From NCBI RefSeq assembly GCF_964656455.1, contig NC_135717.1:146520308-146584307 (forward strand): a stretch of DNA of 64,000 bases. Direction: 5' to 3'. Source of the DNA: Halichoerus grypus. Its lineage: Eukaryota; Chordata; Mammalia; Carnivora; Phocidae. The notes beneath the pieces are model-generated. The model was not told the DNA's origin. It searched no databases and saw only the letters and a program-made list of their open reading frames with translations. Position 1 is the stretch's first letter, and each line of letters opens with the position of its first letter. Positions 1-11,345 of this stretch are shown in pieces. A program made the translations under genes and the position numbers.

Positions 1-140
1 TGATTCATTGTTTGCGTATAACACCCAGTGCTCCATGCAGAACATGCCCTTTTTAATACCCATCACCAGGCTAACCCATCCTCCCACCCCTCTCCCCTCT
101 AGAACCCTCAGTTTGTTTTTCAGAGTCCATCATCTTTCAT
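1..140 (-). mobile_element. L1 3' UTR fragment
   Basis: The text running from ATTCATTGTTTGCGTATAAC to CTCAGTTTGTTTTTCAGAG is the carnivore L1 3' UTR read on the opposite strand. The same wording recurs at 58190-58340 (minus) and, reverse-complemented, at 26600-26800. It is cut by the window edge on the left and runs into a TA repeat on the right. Non-coding and non-functional. Confidence 0.8.
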
Positions 141-145
141 GGTTC

Positions 146-165
146 ATATATATATATATATATAT
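146..165. repeat. (TA)n microsatellite
   Basis: About ten uninterrupted TA units lie between the L1 fragment and the following SINE. They may derive from the A-rich tail of one of them. Confidence 0.85.
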
Positions 166-286
166 TTTTAAGTAGGTTCCATGCCCAGGGTGGAGCCTGA
201 TGCTGGGCTCAACTCACGACTGCGATCAAGACCTGAGCTGAGATCAAAAGTCAGATGCTTAACTGACTAGGCCACTCAGGAACCCC
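166..286 (-). mobile_element. Old Can-SINE, partial
   Basis: Reverse-strand Can-SINE text is visible: GACCTGAGCTGAGATCAAAA, then GATGCTTAACTGACTAGGCC and the head CACTCAGGAACCCC. The wording with ATCAAGA and GGAGCCTGATGCTGGGCT belongs to an older subfamily than the young copies at 24.8 or 49.5 kb. No clear target-site duplication was found. Confidence 0.75.
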
Positions 287-1331
287 TTTCCTTTTCTAAT
301 TTTTGAATCCTAACTCAATTTTTTTTTTCTGTACTATTCTTTTGTGTTTCCTCATTCTGTTTGAGAAAGCAGAATTGGTGTACATAATGTACAAATAACT
401 GCTTTATAGGAAAGCAATAGAATTGGGGCATCAACAAGAAACTTAATTTCCTGTTCATTCAAAAATGATTATTGAGTGCCAACTTGTAACATTTCCTGAG
501 CTAGGAATGAGCTGCACTTCACAGTCAAAAGTGAGGAGATAATGACATAATGTACTAGATGGTAGAATGAAGACACATTATGGGGAGGAAAGGCAGAATA
601 GCTCACTTAGACAGAGAATGACAGGGAAGTCTTCCACTAGGGGATGATATTGGCACTGAAACTTGACAGATAAAAAGAAATTTTCAACTTGAGGAAGCAA
701 CATGTATAAAATAACAAGGAGTGAGTAAACATGATGTGTAAGAAAAATGCAAGCATTTTGGTATAATTGAACCATATGCTGTATGTGAGAACTTGGCTAG
801 TGATGAGTTTCAATGAGCTTCCAGATGTAAGCAGTTACTGGGTCTTGAATGACTTTGTTTCTTTACTAATGGAGTTGAATCTCCTTTGGAAAGTAATAGA
901 GAAGTATAAATGGGTACTAATAAAGGAAATAACCTGACTAGATTTACAGAGTTGAAAGACCACTGTGGAAGCAGCATAGAGTACTGAGGGCAAAATGTCT
1001 ATGAACGACCTCTTATCACTCAATAAAGTAGCTCTACTGTTCCTCAGTATTTATTTTTGTCTTGTATTGTTTTGGTTTTTATTGTTTTGGCCTATTTAAT
1101 CTCCAAAATTTCTCTGAGTTAACATGCATGCCTAATTCTCCAGGTACATTTATTTCAATAGTATTGGCAATGCCCTATGACATGCATCATGCTAAGCCTT
1201 AGAAATACTAAGATAAACAAGACAGGATCCTGCCTTCTCAAAGTTTACTACTTTATCGGGGGACAGCAGAGTCATTTTCAATAGCACATTGAAATGATTT
1301 CACAAAATTATGCAATATATATAGCAACTAT
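287..1331. other. Unassigned AT-rich sequence
   Basis: No gene, RNA gene or firmly identifiable repeat is seen. A short stretch around 1180-1250 (CATGCTAAGCC, then ATACTAAGATAAACAAGACA) resembles the degraded MIR/L2 phrase for a variable placed before an organism-wide tail, but it is too short to call. Small reading frames on the minus strand (578-775, 835-1023) show no domain and no codon signal. Confidence 0.5.
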
Positions 1332-1365
1332 ATATATATATTACATATATATGTAATATATATAT
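1332..1365. repeat. 34-bp perfect AT palindrome
   Basis: Bases pair symmetrically about 1348/1349, with TTACATATATATGTAA at the core and alternating AT on each side. It could extrude as a cruciform. It adjoins the Tigger-like element and may mark microsatellite instability. Confidence 0.85.
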
Positions 1366-1375
1366 TTATAGTTGA

Positions 1376-1875
1376 TAGTTGACCCTTGAACAACAACCCC
1401 CACACAGTTAAAAATCTGTATAATTTTGACTCCTGGAAAACTTAACTACTGATAGCCTACCGTTGACCAGAAGGCTTACTGATAACTAAGAGTTAATTAA
1501 CACATATTTTGTATGTTACGTGTATTATATGGTGTATTCTTACAATAAAGTAAGCAAGAGAAAATAAAATGTTATTAGGATAATCATAAGGAAAAGAAGA
1601 TACATTTACAGTACTGCATTGCATTTATCAATAGTGTAAATTTACATTTTTACAAAGCGAATCGTCTGTTAGTACCCACATCAATATTGTCTTCTGTGAT
1701 ACAAAACACTGTAGATGTTATACGTATTATAAACACTAGACATCAAGATGAAAGGATAATATGAAAAAGAAATCCATATTTATTTACAAAATAAAAATTT
1801 TCCAATATATTTATTGAAAAAATCTGCATATAAGTGAATCTGTGCAGTTCAAACCCATGTTGTTCAAGGGTGTTC
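1376..1875 (-). mobile_element. Tigger-type DNA transposon remnant (MER2-like)
   Basis: The left end has CCCTTGAACAACA (1383-1395) and the right end has its exact reverse complement (1858-1870), giving a 13-bp terminal inverted repeat preceded by GTTGA. The interior (AATAAAGTAAGCAAGAGAAA, GAAGGCTTACTGATAACTAA, TGTGCAGTTCAAACCCATGT) matches what I recall of the non-autonomous MER2/Tigger1 group in reverse orientation. No transposase reading frame remains. Family name is from memory; the TIR is seen directly. Confidence 0.7.
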
Positions 1876-2930
1876 TATATGGATAGATGTTTTTTGTGAT
1901 TTGTCCTATATAACCGACCAGCTGGACTAGCACATACACAAGCAGGTTAAGAAATGTTGTTTGTGAGACTCATGCAATGTAAATAACCTTGGGAGCCTGG
2001 TTATTTAAAATATATTATCTGGTCTCCAGGTCAGAACTGGCCTTCTGTTCTGGATACCAAGAGCTACAAATCTTGCCTCACCTCCCCTCCTGCTCCAGGC
2101 TGGGCTGGCTCCCCAGAATGTAATCCAGCAGGGAAGACAGACACATAGCCCAGGCTCCTTGAAAATGTAAAAGCATGATAACATAGAAATGCAGCTGGCT
2201 CCAAACTGCATGTAGGTAAACAAATGTTTAATTTTAAACCCTGTTTTTTGCACTATAAACATGGCCCTTATGGAGATGGTCAGCTGGAAGTCCCACCTGA
2301 CGAGGAGGACACTATGTCCAGGCCTCTCAGTTGGGACTCCAGGCTGGCTGTTTCCATGGGGCTTCCTCAGCTAATGGGGTTGGATGTAACTTTGATGTAA
2401 CTTTGCCTTATTCTCATTTCTTGCCTACTATTACCTTCATCAATGTGTAGATCCCTTTCTTCTTCTGTTTCTATTAGTTTCTATAATAATGATAAAGTTT
2501 TCTTTCCTTTTTGAAACCAAAACAAGGCTGTTGTGAATCTATTGTTCAGAACAAAGGGTCAACTGTATATATAACTAGAGAGACAGAGAGAGAGACAGAA
2601 GTTGGGATATTAGACCAGCTGACTTAGGAAATATTTCCTGCAGGAAACAAAATTTACACTGAGACTTGCAAGATTAATAAAATTACAAAAGGCACTTACT
2701 CCCCTTCGGCTAGTATTAGTTATTGCTCCAGGTAAAGAGGACTAAATATTCCAAAAGTCTTCTTTTCTTCCTGCCCTTGACTCCCAACATTCCTAGATCT
2801 TATTAGTCACTAAGACATGCTGTCTGCAAGTATGCATTGGGAAGGAAAACACTTTAACTCAGACATTTTCCTCAAATCTTGCTCTTCATCTCCTTCCCAC
2901 TCTTTTAGTCCCTCACCATCTCTCACTTAA
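1876..2930. other. Unassigned sequence
   Basis: No gene is visible. A small tandem duplication (GATGTAACTTT twice, about 2382-2404) and a GA-rich run (2577-2600) occur. At 2543-2566 the text AAAGGGTCAACTG recalls a Tigger/MER2 end, but no partner end is clear. The minus-strand 85-residue frame at 2005-2262 shows no recognisable domain. Confidence 0.5.
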
Positions 2931-3425
2931 ACTTTGGTAATTACCTCACTCCAGGACAATCAATCTTCCACACTGCTGCTAGAGGGATCTTTCCAGAAGA
3001 TAAATTTGCTCTTATGATTCCCTTGCAAAAAAATAAATAAAATAAAATAAAACAAATAAATAGAACAACAAAAGCATTTGGTAGCCTTCTATTGCCTTCA
3101 GGGAGAAATCCAAAACTGCACAGGTCATAGAATACCCCTCACAATGTGATGGTGATTCACCTCATTAGCTCTTCCACAGCCTTTCACCTTACTTTCAAAT
3201 CCTTTCTTTATTTATCTTTTTAATGTGTCTTCATTTGTAAAGCTTCCCTCTCTATCCCAAAGGCAGAAGTAGACAGGACTCTGAATTATAGCACTTTTCT
3301 CTTTGTATAAAATTACTTATATGCTGTTTTCACTTCTAGACTGAATATTTAAAGGTGGGGAATGCACTTTATTCATCTTTGAATCCTCAGTACTTGGCAT
3401 AGTTCTTTTCTTGTCATATTGAAAG
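2931..3425 (+). mobile_element. L2 LINE 3' remnant
   Basis: The order of phrases matches the ancient L2 3' region: an AGAGGGATCTTTCCAGAAGA block, TTGCCTTCAGGGAGAAATCC, then CAGCCTTTCACCTT, and near the end GAATCCTCAGTACTTGGCAT, the decayed form of the end-of-element phrase. A poly-A-rich island (3026-3070) interrupts it. Strand assignment is by comparison with remembered L2 and is less certain than the family. Confidence 0.55.
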
Positions 3426-4760
3426 TATACGATACATTTTAAAGTGAATTAAATAGAAATAAATTAACCCAGAGTTGAGAACAAGACCTAGAAGTTAAAT
3501 AATACAATAAATCATGAAAGAAATGTTATTTTTGAAAGCAGAGATGTTAAGAATGTTCCTGTACAATACCTCTGAGCTTAAATATTCAACATTTGCCTTT
3601 GGGTCCTTCAAAGTTAATCAAGATTTTTTTTCAGTCCATTAAATGATTTTTAGAAAACAAATTTAACAATATACACTGAGTAGAATAATATTTTATGTAT
3701 AGTAACCATATTATTAGGCTTTTACAAAGTATCAATTTAATTCAATTCAGGGTACTGAATGTTTGCATAGCTAACCTTTTCTTTATTTGAATTCAGAATA
3801 TATCAGTTCGTGTGTTTTATTATTTTTAATATGACATCAAGACACTCCAGGGGACATTTTATTATTCCATTTATTCATGCCTAGGGTACATTATGAGCTG
3901 CAAACCTAAAGGCTAAGTGCTTTAGCCACCCAAATCATGTATTAGTGGATCAATAAAACAGACCCTGGAGTATCTTAATCCTATAATGTCTCCTACTTCT
4001 TATTAAAGGGAAAAAAAGCAATTAATCTTGAACAAAACTAATACTTTAAAATCATATCATTCTACTGTTACATATTTCATACAGGGTACAGATGAGAAAC
4101 AATGGCAGTTTCTTGTTAGGACATTACTAGAGAAATGATAAATTATGCAGTCTATCTACTGAAAGAATAAGAAATATTTCTGTTCTAAAAGCTTCTATGG
4201 ATAGACAGCCCAAATCTAAATAAAGTATTATATATTTAGCTCTGGTAATTCCTTATATAGTATCAATCCAAAACAAAAGAATTAGACAATGGAGTGCTGC
4301 ATTTAATTATATATATCTGATAAGCACTGACTTGCCATGTATTTCTGATAATTTTGCTTTCAGTTACAATAGCTTGCATCAACCACAATTTCTTATGATT
4401 GCTTTTCCCTCTGCCTTCTCTTTACTACAGAGTTTTTCTTTTGTCACTAGATTTATAATACCCAACATACCAGTTTGCATATTGTAGATGCTCAACAAAT
4501 AGGCAGTTTAAGTGGTGGAATAGTTATATTTATAGTTAAACAACCTCAAATTCCATTTTAGAAGTTACTGAATTACAAATGAAATTAAATATACTCATAT
4601 AAACACTCATATATAATACGGATAGCTAATAATCATAATAAAATTACCATAAAGGTTAAGAGAAGGCAATTATAATAATTGCATATACACACATAAATAG
4701 ATAGAGATGGAGAGACAGAGATAAAAAAATTGGAGAGAATATAACCCTAAAGTGTTGACA
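3426..4760. other. Unassigned AT-rich sequence
   Basis: No gene, RNA gene or clear repeat family is recognised. The stretch is strongly AT-rich with many stops in all frames. Confidence 0.5.
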
Positions 4761-4764
4761 CTGA

Positions 4765-4970
4765 TATCAGGGGAAAGGAGGGAAAACTGAATGGGAAGAA
4801 ATCAGAGAGAGAGACAAACCATGAGAGACTCTGGACTCTGGGAATCAAACTAAGGGTTACAGAAGGGTGTAATGAACACTGAGTGTTGTACGCGACTAAT
4901 GAATCGTTGAACACTACATCAAAAACTAATGATGTACTATGTGCTGGCTGAATGAACGTTTAATCTGTTT
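4765..4970 (+). mobile_element. L1 3' UTR fragment
   Basis: Contains ACCATGAGAGACTCTGGACT, GAACACTGAGTGTTGTACGC and ACTACATCAAAAACTAATGA, all shared with the fragment at 26600-26830. It is the sense-strand 3' UTR of a carnivore L1, more diverged than the 26.6-kb copy. The A-rich tail is not preserved. Confidence 0.75.
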
Positions 4971-5164
4971 ATTTAATCTGTTCTTTGACCTGTGTTTTTG
5001 GATTTTTCTACAATGGATGTATAATCCTTTTTGTTAAAAGATACAATAAAAATAATTTTCTGTTTTTAGATATGTATATGTTTAACTCAAGAAACTTCTG
5101 CCCCCCAACATTTTAAGTTGCAATGATAATAAATAATGCCAGCAGTTATTCCATGACTCAAATA

Positions 5165-5240
5165 TAAGATTGCTTAGAATGATACATGGCACCTACTAAA
5201 CATTCAATAAATATTTGCTGAGTGAATGAGGGAATAAAAA
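5165..5240 (+). mobile_element. L2/MIR-type 3' tail
   Basis: The text GGCACCTACTAAACATTCAA followed by TAAATATTTGCTGAGTGAAT is the common tail shared by MIR and L2 elements. Only the tail is recognisable. Confidence 0.5.
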
Positions 5241-5289
5241 AGAACTTTGATTTAAGCATTCTAGGGGCTCCCTATATAAAAATATGGGC

Positions 5290-5895
5290 TTCATCTGGTT
5301 TTATGTATTTATGTATGTATGTATGTATTTATTTTAATTTAAATTCAATTAGCCAACATAGAGTACAACATTAGTTTCAGACGCAGTGTTCAAAGATTCA
5401 TTAGTTGTGTATAACACCCAGTGCTCACCCAGTGCTCATCACATCACATGCCCTCCTTAATGCCCATCACCCGGTTACTCCATCCACTCACCCACCTCCC
5501 CTTCAGCAGCCCTCAGTTTGTTTCCCAGGGTTAAGAGCCTCTCATGGTTTGTCTCCTTCTCTGATTTCTTCCCATTCAGTTTTCCCTCACTTCCCTTATG
5601 ATCCTCTGCACTACTTCTTATATTTCACATATGAGTGAAACCATATGATAATTGTCTTTCTCTGATTGACTTATTTCACTTAGCATAATATCCTCCAGTT
5701 CCATCCATGTCGATGCAAATGGTGGGTATTCTACTTGTGAACAGCAGCTTCAGCTGGTGCCCAGAAGGTCCAGCCTGCCCTTCCTGTTAGCTGCCCTACA
5801 GACTTCAGTCTTACTTTGCCAGTCCCATGTAAATAGTAGGTATTCATTCTTTGTGATGGCTGAGTAATATTCCATTGTATATATAAACCACATTT
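5290..5895 (-). mobile_element. L1 3' end with an internal ~100-bp insertion
   Basis: Antisense L1 3' UTR (ATTCAATTAGCCAACATAGA, TATAACACCCAGTGCTCA) passes into the antisense end of ORF2: TTAGCATAATATCCTCCAGT and, at 5855-5880, GATGGCTGAGTAATATTCCA. Between 5732 and 5830 about 100 bases foreign to L1 intervene. A GTATG tetranucleotide run sits at about 5308-5330, and CCCAGTGCTCA is duplicated at 5418-5440. It is a 5'-truncated, inactive copy. Confidence 0.8.
5732..5830. other. Insertion inside the L1 3' end, flanked by imperfect 15-bp repeats
   Basis: The L1 phrase around the TAATATTCCA block is interrupted. AAATGGTGGGTATTC (5717-5731) and AAATAGTAGGTATTC (5831-5845) flank the segment and differ at two bases, so this looks like an old insertion with its target duplication, or a local duplication. 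The inserted text includes TAGCTGCCCTACAGACTTCA, which is loosely reminiscent of MaLR/MLT1 U5 wording. Identity unresolved. Confidence 0.45.
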
Positions 5896-5899
5896 TCTT

Positions 5900-6740
5900 T
5901 TAAAATAGGTGAAAACTAATTAAAAATGTACTTTCAACCATCATGATTTAAAGCTTGTTCAATCCTACAGCAATTTTCAATAGTTTAATCTCTGATAACT
6001 ATATCTTTTCCCATTCTGCCATTCTCTAATCCAGAACTACATTTTTTTCCAGATTTCGCATAAGGGGTCCTAGTTAAACATACTCCTTTAACATCCCAAG
6101 GTAAATTCATAAACAATTGAGGGAGTCATTGCATGGAAAAAATTTGTGGGGACTCACAGTGAGTATTGTGTAGGAGTGGTATAGTACAGTCAAATATTAT
6201 TCTAACCTTTTACTCAATGACTTCTAAATTTGCTGGTGTCCTAGATATTATTGAATCGGCTAAAGACTAGAAATGGGTAGGCCTAATAAAATTATTTCTT
6301 ACATGATTCATTTTCTTCCTTTTCTGTGATAACATTGCCTAATGTGCTGTAACACTGGAATATATTAAGTCTGCTCTGCTTAATAGTTTTTGATCTACAT
6401 CACAATGTACATTCTTCCTGTACAGTAAAAAACACTAAGAAATAGAGCTTCTACAGAGGTTTCACTGATATTGGAAACTACAATTGAAAAGAAATTGAAG
6501 AGATTCACCAATTCTTTGGAATGCTTTTATATCTAGCTTCCCTTTCTCTTAGTTAAAAAGATTCACTCTCTTAATAATGCTTAACAGAGAGAATAGACCT
6601 CTGTTTTGAGGCATTACTGCCTAGTAATCATTCTATATACATTGGAATACTGCTAGCATGTCAGACACAAAGAGGAAGAAGACTTTTGGAATATTTAGTC
6701 CAATATACACTAAAATCAGGTAATAACCATGATGGTTTCA
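5900..6740. other. Unassigned sequence
   Basis: No gene or clear repeat is recognised. Confidence 0.5.
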
Positions 6741-6744
6741 TTCA

Positions 6745-6835
6745 AAGAAAGTAAGTTCCCTGAGGGTATGGATTTTGTGTTTTAATCAGGGCTGTTTCTT
6801 CAGTACCTGAAATAGTAAATGGATGTAAAATCATG
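6745..6835 (+). mobile_element. L2 tail fragment
   Basis: The text GTAAGTTCCCTGAGGGTATG followed by TTCTTCAGTACCTGAAATAG parallels the L2 3' phrase that normally reads as a summary of a gene-end-like repeat. Short and diverged. Confidence 0.5.
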
Positions 6836-6839
6836 ATGA

Positions 6840-7010
6840 GACTAAACCTAAAGGTGATACTAGATACTGTGCTAAGCCAATTATATGTAGTATTTTATTT
6901 AATCCTCATGAGCACAAAATAAGGTAGATCCTATCATTATTATTTTATGAAGAGGCTTAAAGGAGATCAAATATCTTGCCCAAATTTACAACCATGTATG
7001 TGATAGAGCA
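6840..7010 (+). mobile_element. MIR SINE
   Basis: MIR core wording is visible: ACTGTGCTAAGCCAATTATA, TTATTTAATCCTCATGAGCA, AGAGGCTTAAAGGAGATCAA, then CTTGCCCAAATTTACAACCA. Diverged but in the right order along about 170 bases. Confidence 0.7.
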
Positions 7011-7661
7011 AGAAATTAAATATAAATTGTGAAAATATTCTGCCTTTGAGAGGATAAGAATTACTTGTTCTCCTTTACCAATTTATACTGAAGCATAACA
7101 AAATATCTACATATTCTCATTTCCTTTCTGTATCAACATAAACAAGATGTGAGCCATGTTAACCAGATTAACATACAACTAGGCTTCCTATTTAATGTCC
7201 AGTGCTCTGGGTGGGATAGAATCTTAGCCTCTGTAAATTTACAGCTGCTACTTCCTTTTCATATGGCCTCTGCTTGAAGTTTCTCATAACCCGCTCTCCT
7301 GCTCTCATGTCAGTATATGCACCTGTCAATGGCTCCACTCAGGAGTCTGTTTTCTTTTAAATGGTTGATTTATAGAGTCAATTTCTACCAATTTCTGATC
7401 TGCTTAATTTCTCCTAACCCCCTGAATCTTTTGCCTAGAAATTCCCACACTAGTCTTTCCCATGCCTAGTAAGAAAAAGATATTTTGAAAATTGAGCATT
7501 ACTACTTAAAATACACAATAGGTGCTCAATAAACATTTGCTGCAACAATGGATCTGGCAGAGTTGCATAATTTTTAATTGGTTACTGGCATGATGACATA
7601 AAACAAGAATAAGATGTAATAATAATAATAAACAAAATAATATATGCATTTCAGTTCATTT

Positions 7662-7673
7662 GGGCCTCTTTCA
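7662..7673 (+). repeat. Target-site duplication, left copy
   Basis: GGGCCTCTTTCA, repeated exactly at 7737-7748 on the other side of the U4 copy. Confidence 0.85.
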
Positions 7674-7735
7674 ATTAGCAATAATCGTGCCTCGGATAAA
7701 CCTCATTGGCTACGATACTGCCACTGCGCAAAGCT
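7671..7735 (-). pseudogene. Truncated U4 snRNA retropseudogene
   Basis: On the minus strand the sequence starts AGCTTTGCGCAGTGGCAGTA and continues through the U4 5' region (TATCGTAGCCAATGAGGTTT and the ATTATTGCTAATTGA stretch). It covers about the first 65 nucleotides of U4, with one difference seen against the U4 sequence I remember. The rest of U4, including the Sm site and the 3' stem-loop, is absent, as are snRNA promoter elements upstream. A perfect 12-bp duplication flanks it and there is no A tail. It therefore looks like a 3'-truncated retroposed copy, a common form for snRNA pseudogenes. Not expected to be functional. Confidence 0.93.
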
Positions 7736-7736
7736 A

Positions 7737-7748
7737 GGGCCTCTTTCA
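7737..7748 (+). repeat. Target-site duplication, right copy
   Basis: Exact second copy of GGGCCTCTTTCA (7662-7673) bounding the U4 retropseudogene. Confidence 0.85.
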
Positions 7749-7849
7749 TATGAAAATGTTTTCTTGTGAGTAAATCCAATTCCTTCCACCTTTAAATTAT
7801 AACTTTCAAATCTGTCTACATACTCATCTCTTATTGCAAGCTCTGTTCA

Positions 7850-8310
7850 TGTCACACCACAATTAATGCAATAGACTTCTAACTAGTTTCCTAATTCAAC
7901 TCCTCCTTTCCAATGGGATAGATTAATTTTATAAAAAGAGAATATTAGCCTGAACTCTTGCTTAACATCTTTCAATGACTCTTCATTTTCTTTAAGGTAA
8001 AATCTAATGGCTCATGCACAGCATGTGTGGCCTTTCATGACTGGAGCTTTCACATCTTGCCAGTCGCATCTCATTACTCACCACTAGCCTAGTCCACTCC
8101 AGCCATAGGACATTACTGAATTTGCACCACCAACTTTATGGGATTGGGCCTGATCACCTACCTGTTACTCCTGCCTGTAACCGTGTCCTCTCTACTGACA
8201 CTGGTCTCACTCAGGTCCCTTCATTCATTTGGCTAATTCTTCCACATTGCTGAAAATTAAATCCAGATGGCATCTCCTCACGGTATCATTTCCTGTCTTC
8301 CAGTTGTGGC
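7850..8310 (+). mobile_element. L2 LINE 3' remnant
   Basis: Decayed L2 text in order: ATCTTTCAATGACTCTTCAT, TTTAAGGTAAAATCTAATGG, GTGTGGCCTTTCATGACTGG, GCCTAGTCCACTCCAGCCAT, then TCCAGATGGCATCTCCTCAC. No reading frame survives. Strand is assigned from remembered L2 consensus. Confidence 0.65.
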
Positions 8311-11045
8311 CTAGATGTGCATCTATGTGTTCCCTCTTAATCTGGTACTAACAACACCATCACTCTTATCCATCAATACTCATTTTGGAGAATCAACTAT
8401 GCACAAGGTGCTGTGTTAACTCTAGGGAGTGCAGGGGATGCAGTGGCAAACAAAACAGTGGCTAGCTAGAAGGAGTATTTCATTTGCCTACTTCTTTCAA
8501 CTATGCAGGATTCCTGAAGAAATGGGACCTGACTTTCATCCTCATGCTCCTAATTACTGGCACATAATAGATAGCACTCACTGAGGAATGAGCTTCCCTG
8601 ACCCTGTGTAGGAAGTCTCTGTTCATACTCAGGACTTCACCACCCCAGCAAAACATTTGATTTTGAAAGATTACCTCATGTACACATTGTAAAACAGAAT
8701 TGTATGCATAGTTTTTTTTGTCTCCTTTGCAATTACATTGATTTTGCTTATTTCTAAGTTTGTTCCATGTGGTGAACAAAGGCAAAAAATGGTAAGAAAT
8801 TGCTTAAACTCAATTCATGTAGTATTTTGGACGATTACTTTCAGTGGGAAAAGGATCAGGAGAGAACAGAGTTGATAATGATTAAAAGATCTCAGTGAAC
8901 CCGAGTAAAATTTACTAAAAATTGAATGACATCATTATATATACAATCCAAGAAATTGTCTCTTTTCCTATTTGACCTTTTAACTACACAGCACAAATGT
9001 AGTCATACAATGTTCAATTTAGCTATTGTGCTTGCATAGCTAACTAATAAAACATATCACTTTAAATAACTTTCCTCTGAGAAGTCTAAGCTACCAGATG
9101 AGTAAAATTTTAAGCAAGTTGCATGGATATAATTTGTCATTTTTATTCCTCATTTTATATAAATTGGCTTAAATATTGACACAATTTTATGAATATTATA
9201 TATCTAGTGTCAATATTTCAGGCACTGTAATGAGTTTCTCTCTCTTCTAACAGACTGCAAATACAAAATGTAAATAGTTGTCTGAAATAATCCTTTTAAG
9301 TCTTGGTGAATTTCCAAATGATCTTGTGTTTATAGCTATAAAAATTTTACTGCCTACTTACTTTCTAGTGCTAATCACCCCAGAGATAATGATTATGCAC
9401 CTTCTGACTTCAAGATTCACACAAGTTAATGTTCAGGGCATCCCCCTTTTCCTTACTATTACTGCAAATCATATGTGTATCCAGATGGATACACACACAC
9501 TCACATATGTGTAATATCTATACTAGTATTATCCATTTAGAATTAAATATATAATATTTATAAACACATTATGTTGACTTTTTAGTTCAAGCAATTGTGG
9601 AAATATCTATGTTTATGTTATTTATTTACTTATTTATTTATATTATGCATTTACAATTATTTGTTTATAAATAAATCCATGAGCTACACATAAAGAGGAA
9701 GGAAGCATAGTAAAAATCTATTTAACGAATGTTCAATGACATTATTTGTAAATGTTGTCAATTGGTTATTTTATCTAGAATGTGCAATAAAATGGGAAAA
9801 TATTAAGTTAATGGATTCAATAACAAGCCCATTATTACTGGAGCTGTAGCATGACTTCTGCAGCCCTAAAGATTATAGCTGAGCAACAGAAGGGGAAAAA
9901 AGTAGATCATCCATTACATTGAGCAGTTAATGATATTTTATTGCATTATTTATCAAATACTGTGGATGTTATTTGTAGCTGCAAGCTTGACCTTAGCTAA
10001 TCATAATTTGATGAATGTGTATATCGTAAAGGCACTATGACAAAATGCCCTATTGTTTTATGAAGGAGGAACATGAACTAGTATTATGAAATTCAGTAAG
10101 AGTGTAGTTTCAAGATATTAATGCTCAGACACTTATGTGCAAGACAGAATAGATGCTTATAATTCAGACACGGCTGCTGAAATTTCTTTCTCCTTCAGTA
10201 ATATAAATATTCAAGCCATCTATCTTGAATGATTCCTGCAAAGCATTTTTATAAATGCACCAGGAAGACTGTAATGATAATATGTTATTAAAATACTAGA
10301 GTTCTCATTCAATCAGGAAGAAAAAAATCAGAAGCTTTTCACAAAGCTTTATGAGTTTGTATTTAATTAGATTTGAATATATATTTTGGAAAGAAAATAT
10401 AAATGTGATAAAGAAACCAATACCTACTGTATAATTTTTAATTTTATCATCCTCCTAGGAAAAGAAATGAACTATGATTTCTAAGATGAGAACAATTACT
10501 TCATTTTGTATATATTTTTGTAAAGATTTGGAATGAGAAGCTAGCTCGTTAGGACTCTTTCTTTTCATATGAAAAGTAATATTGGTGGCAATGAAACAAT
10601 ATTTTAAAGCAAGAATATAATTTTTAAAGCAGCTCTGAGATATCAAATCATAAAAGTTACTTTACACATGGGCTACCTAGATTTATCAGAGAAGGAGATA
10701 CTAGAAATTAAATAAGAACTACCTCCCAATTAAGAGATCTTTCCATTGAACCACGCTGCCTGTCAATGCAACTTGATGATTGATAAACTCCTTGGCTTCA
10801 TTCCTAAATACAGATTCATTTTCTCCTTGCAGTATATGGAAAGTACTCATTAGTTATATGTGAACCTCATTGAAACTACTGAGTCTAAGTATCAAATTAT
10901 TATGTTTTACAACTTGTTATGTCTAATACTGAGGAGTTATTTTCTCCTACAACACAGCTGTCAAAATTATATATCATCTCCAAATGAATGTTTTATGTGA
11001 TAAGTTGAGTTATTGTTTAACAAATGTTCAGTTTTTCTCTTCTAT
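8311..11045. other. Unassigned, repeat-poor AT-rich sequence
   Basis: Apart from a weak MIR/L2-like phrase at about 8395-8460 I see no repeat family. Around 9840-10290 the sequence is less repetitive and slightly more complex than its surroundings, the kind of stretch where conserved non-coding elements are sometimes found, but nothing in one sequence proves that. Short frames (8501-8785 minus, 9278-9514 plus) show no domains. Confidence 0.45.
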
Positions 11046-11345
11046 CTCCTGAGGTACAGTGTATTTCCCCAAAATGATGACTTTGGGTGTGGCCATGTGA
11101 ATTGCTTTGGCCACAAGAAAAATGTGAGAGCATAAAAGTCTTAAATGTGCTTGTACAATTTGATTTGGCTTATGTCTTCCCATGATCTTCTGTGAGAGAG
11201 CATGAACTCCATTAATAGCTTTATTCAGCCTGGCTCCAGATTGAGACTCCTGAAGCTGACTTGGACACAATTGAGATCTCAAAACCGTGCTTAGTTGAGC
11301 CACAGCCTAAAGTGGAATCACTACAGTGATTCCAGCAGAATCCAG
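11046..11345 (+). mobile_element. MLT1-like MaLR LTR fragment (ancient)
   Basis: The pattern TGTGGCCATGTGAATTGCTT followed by TGGCCACAAGAAAAATGTGA, and later AGCCTGGCTCCAGATTGAGA, follows the MLT1 LTR order (a phrase on the CATGTGACTTGCTTTGGCCA theme and a downstream AGCC-rich part). Strongly diverged; LTR ends are not seen. Confidence 0.5.

Noticed and set aside
146..165. TATA-box promoter signals in AT runs
   Set aside because: TATA-like strings are frequent in this AT-rich sequence and none is paired with a start site, CpG-rich region or reading frame outside LTRs.
7671..7735. Functional U4 snRNA gene
   Set aside because: Only the first ~65 nt are present, the Sm site and 3' stem are missing, and direct repeats show it is a retroposed fragment.
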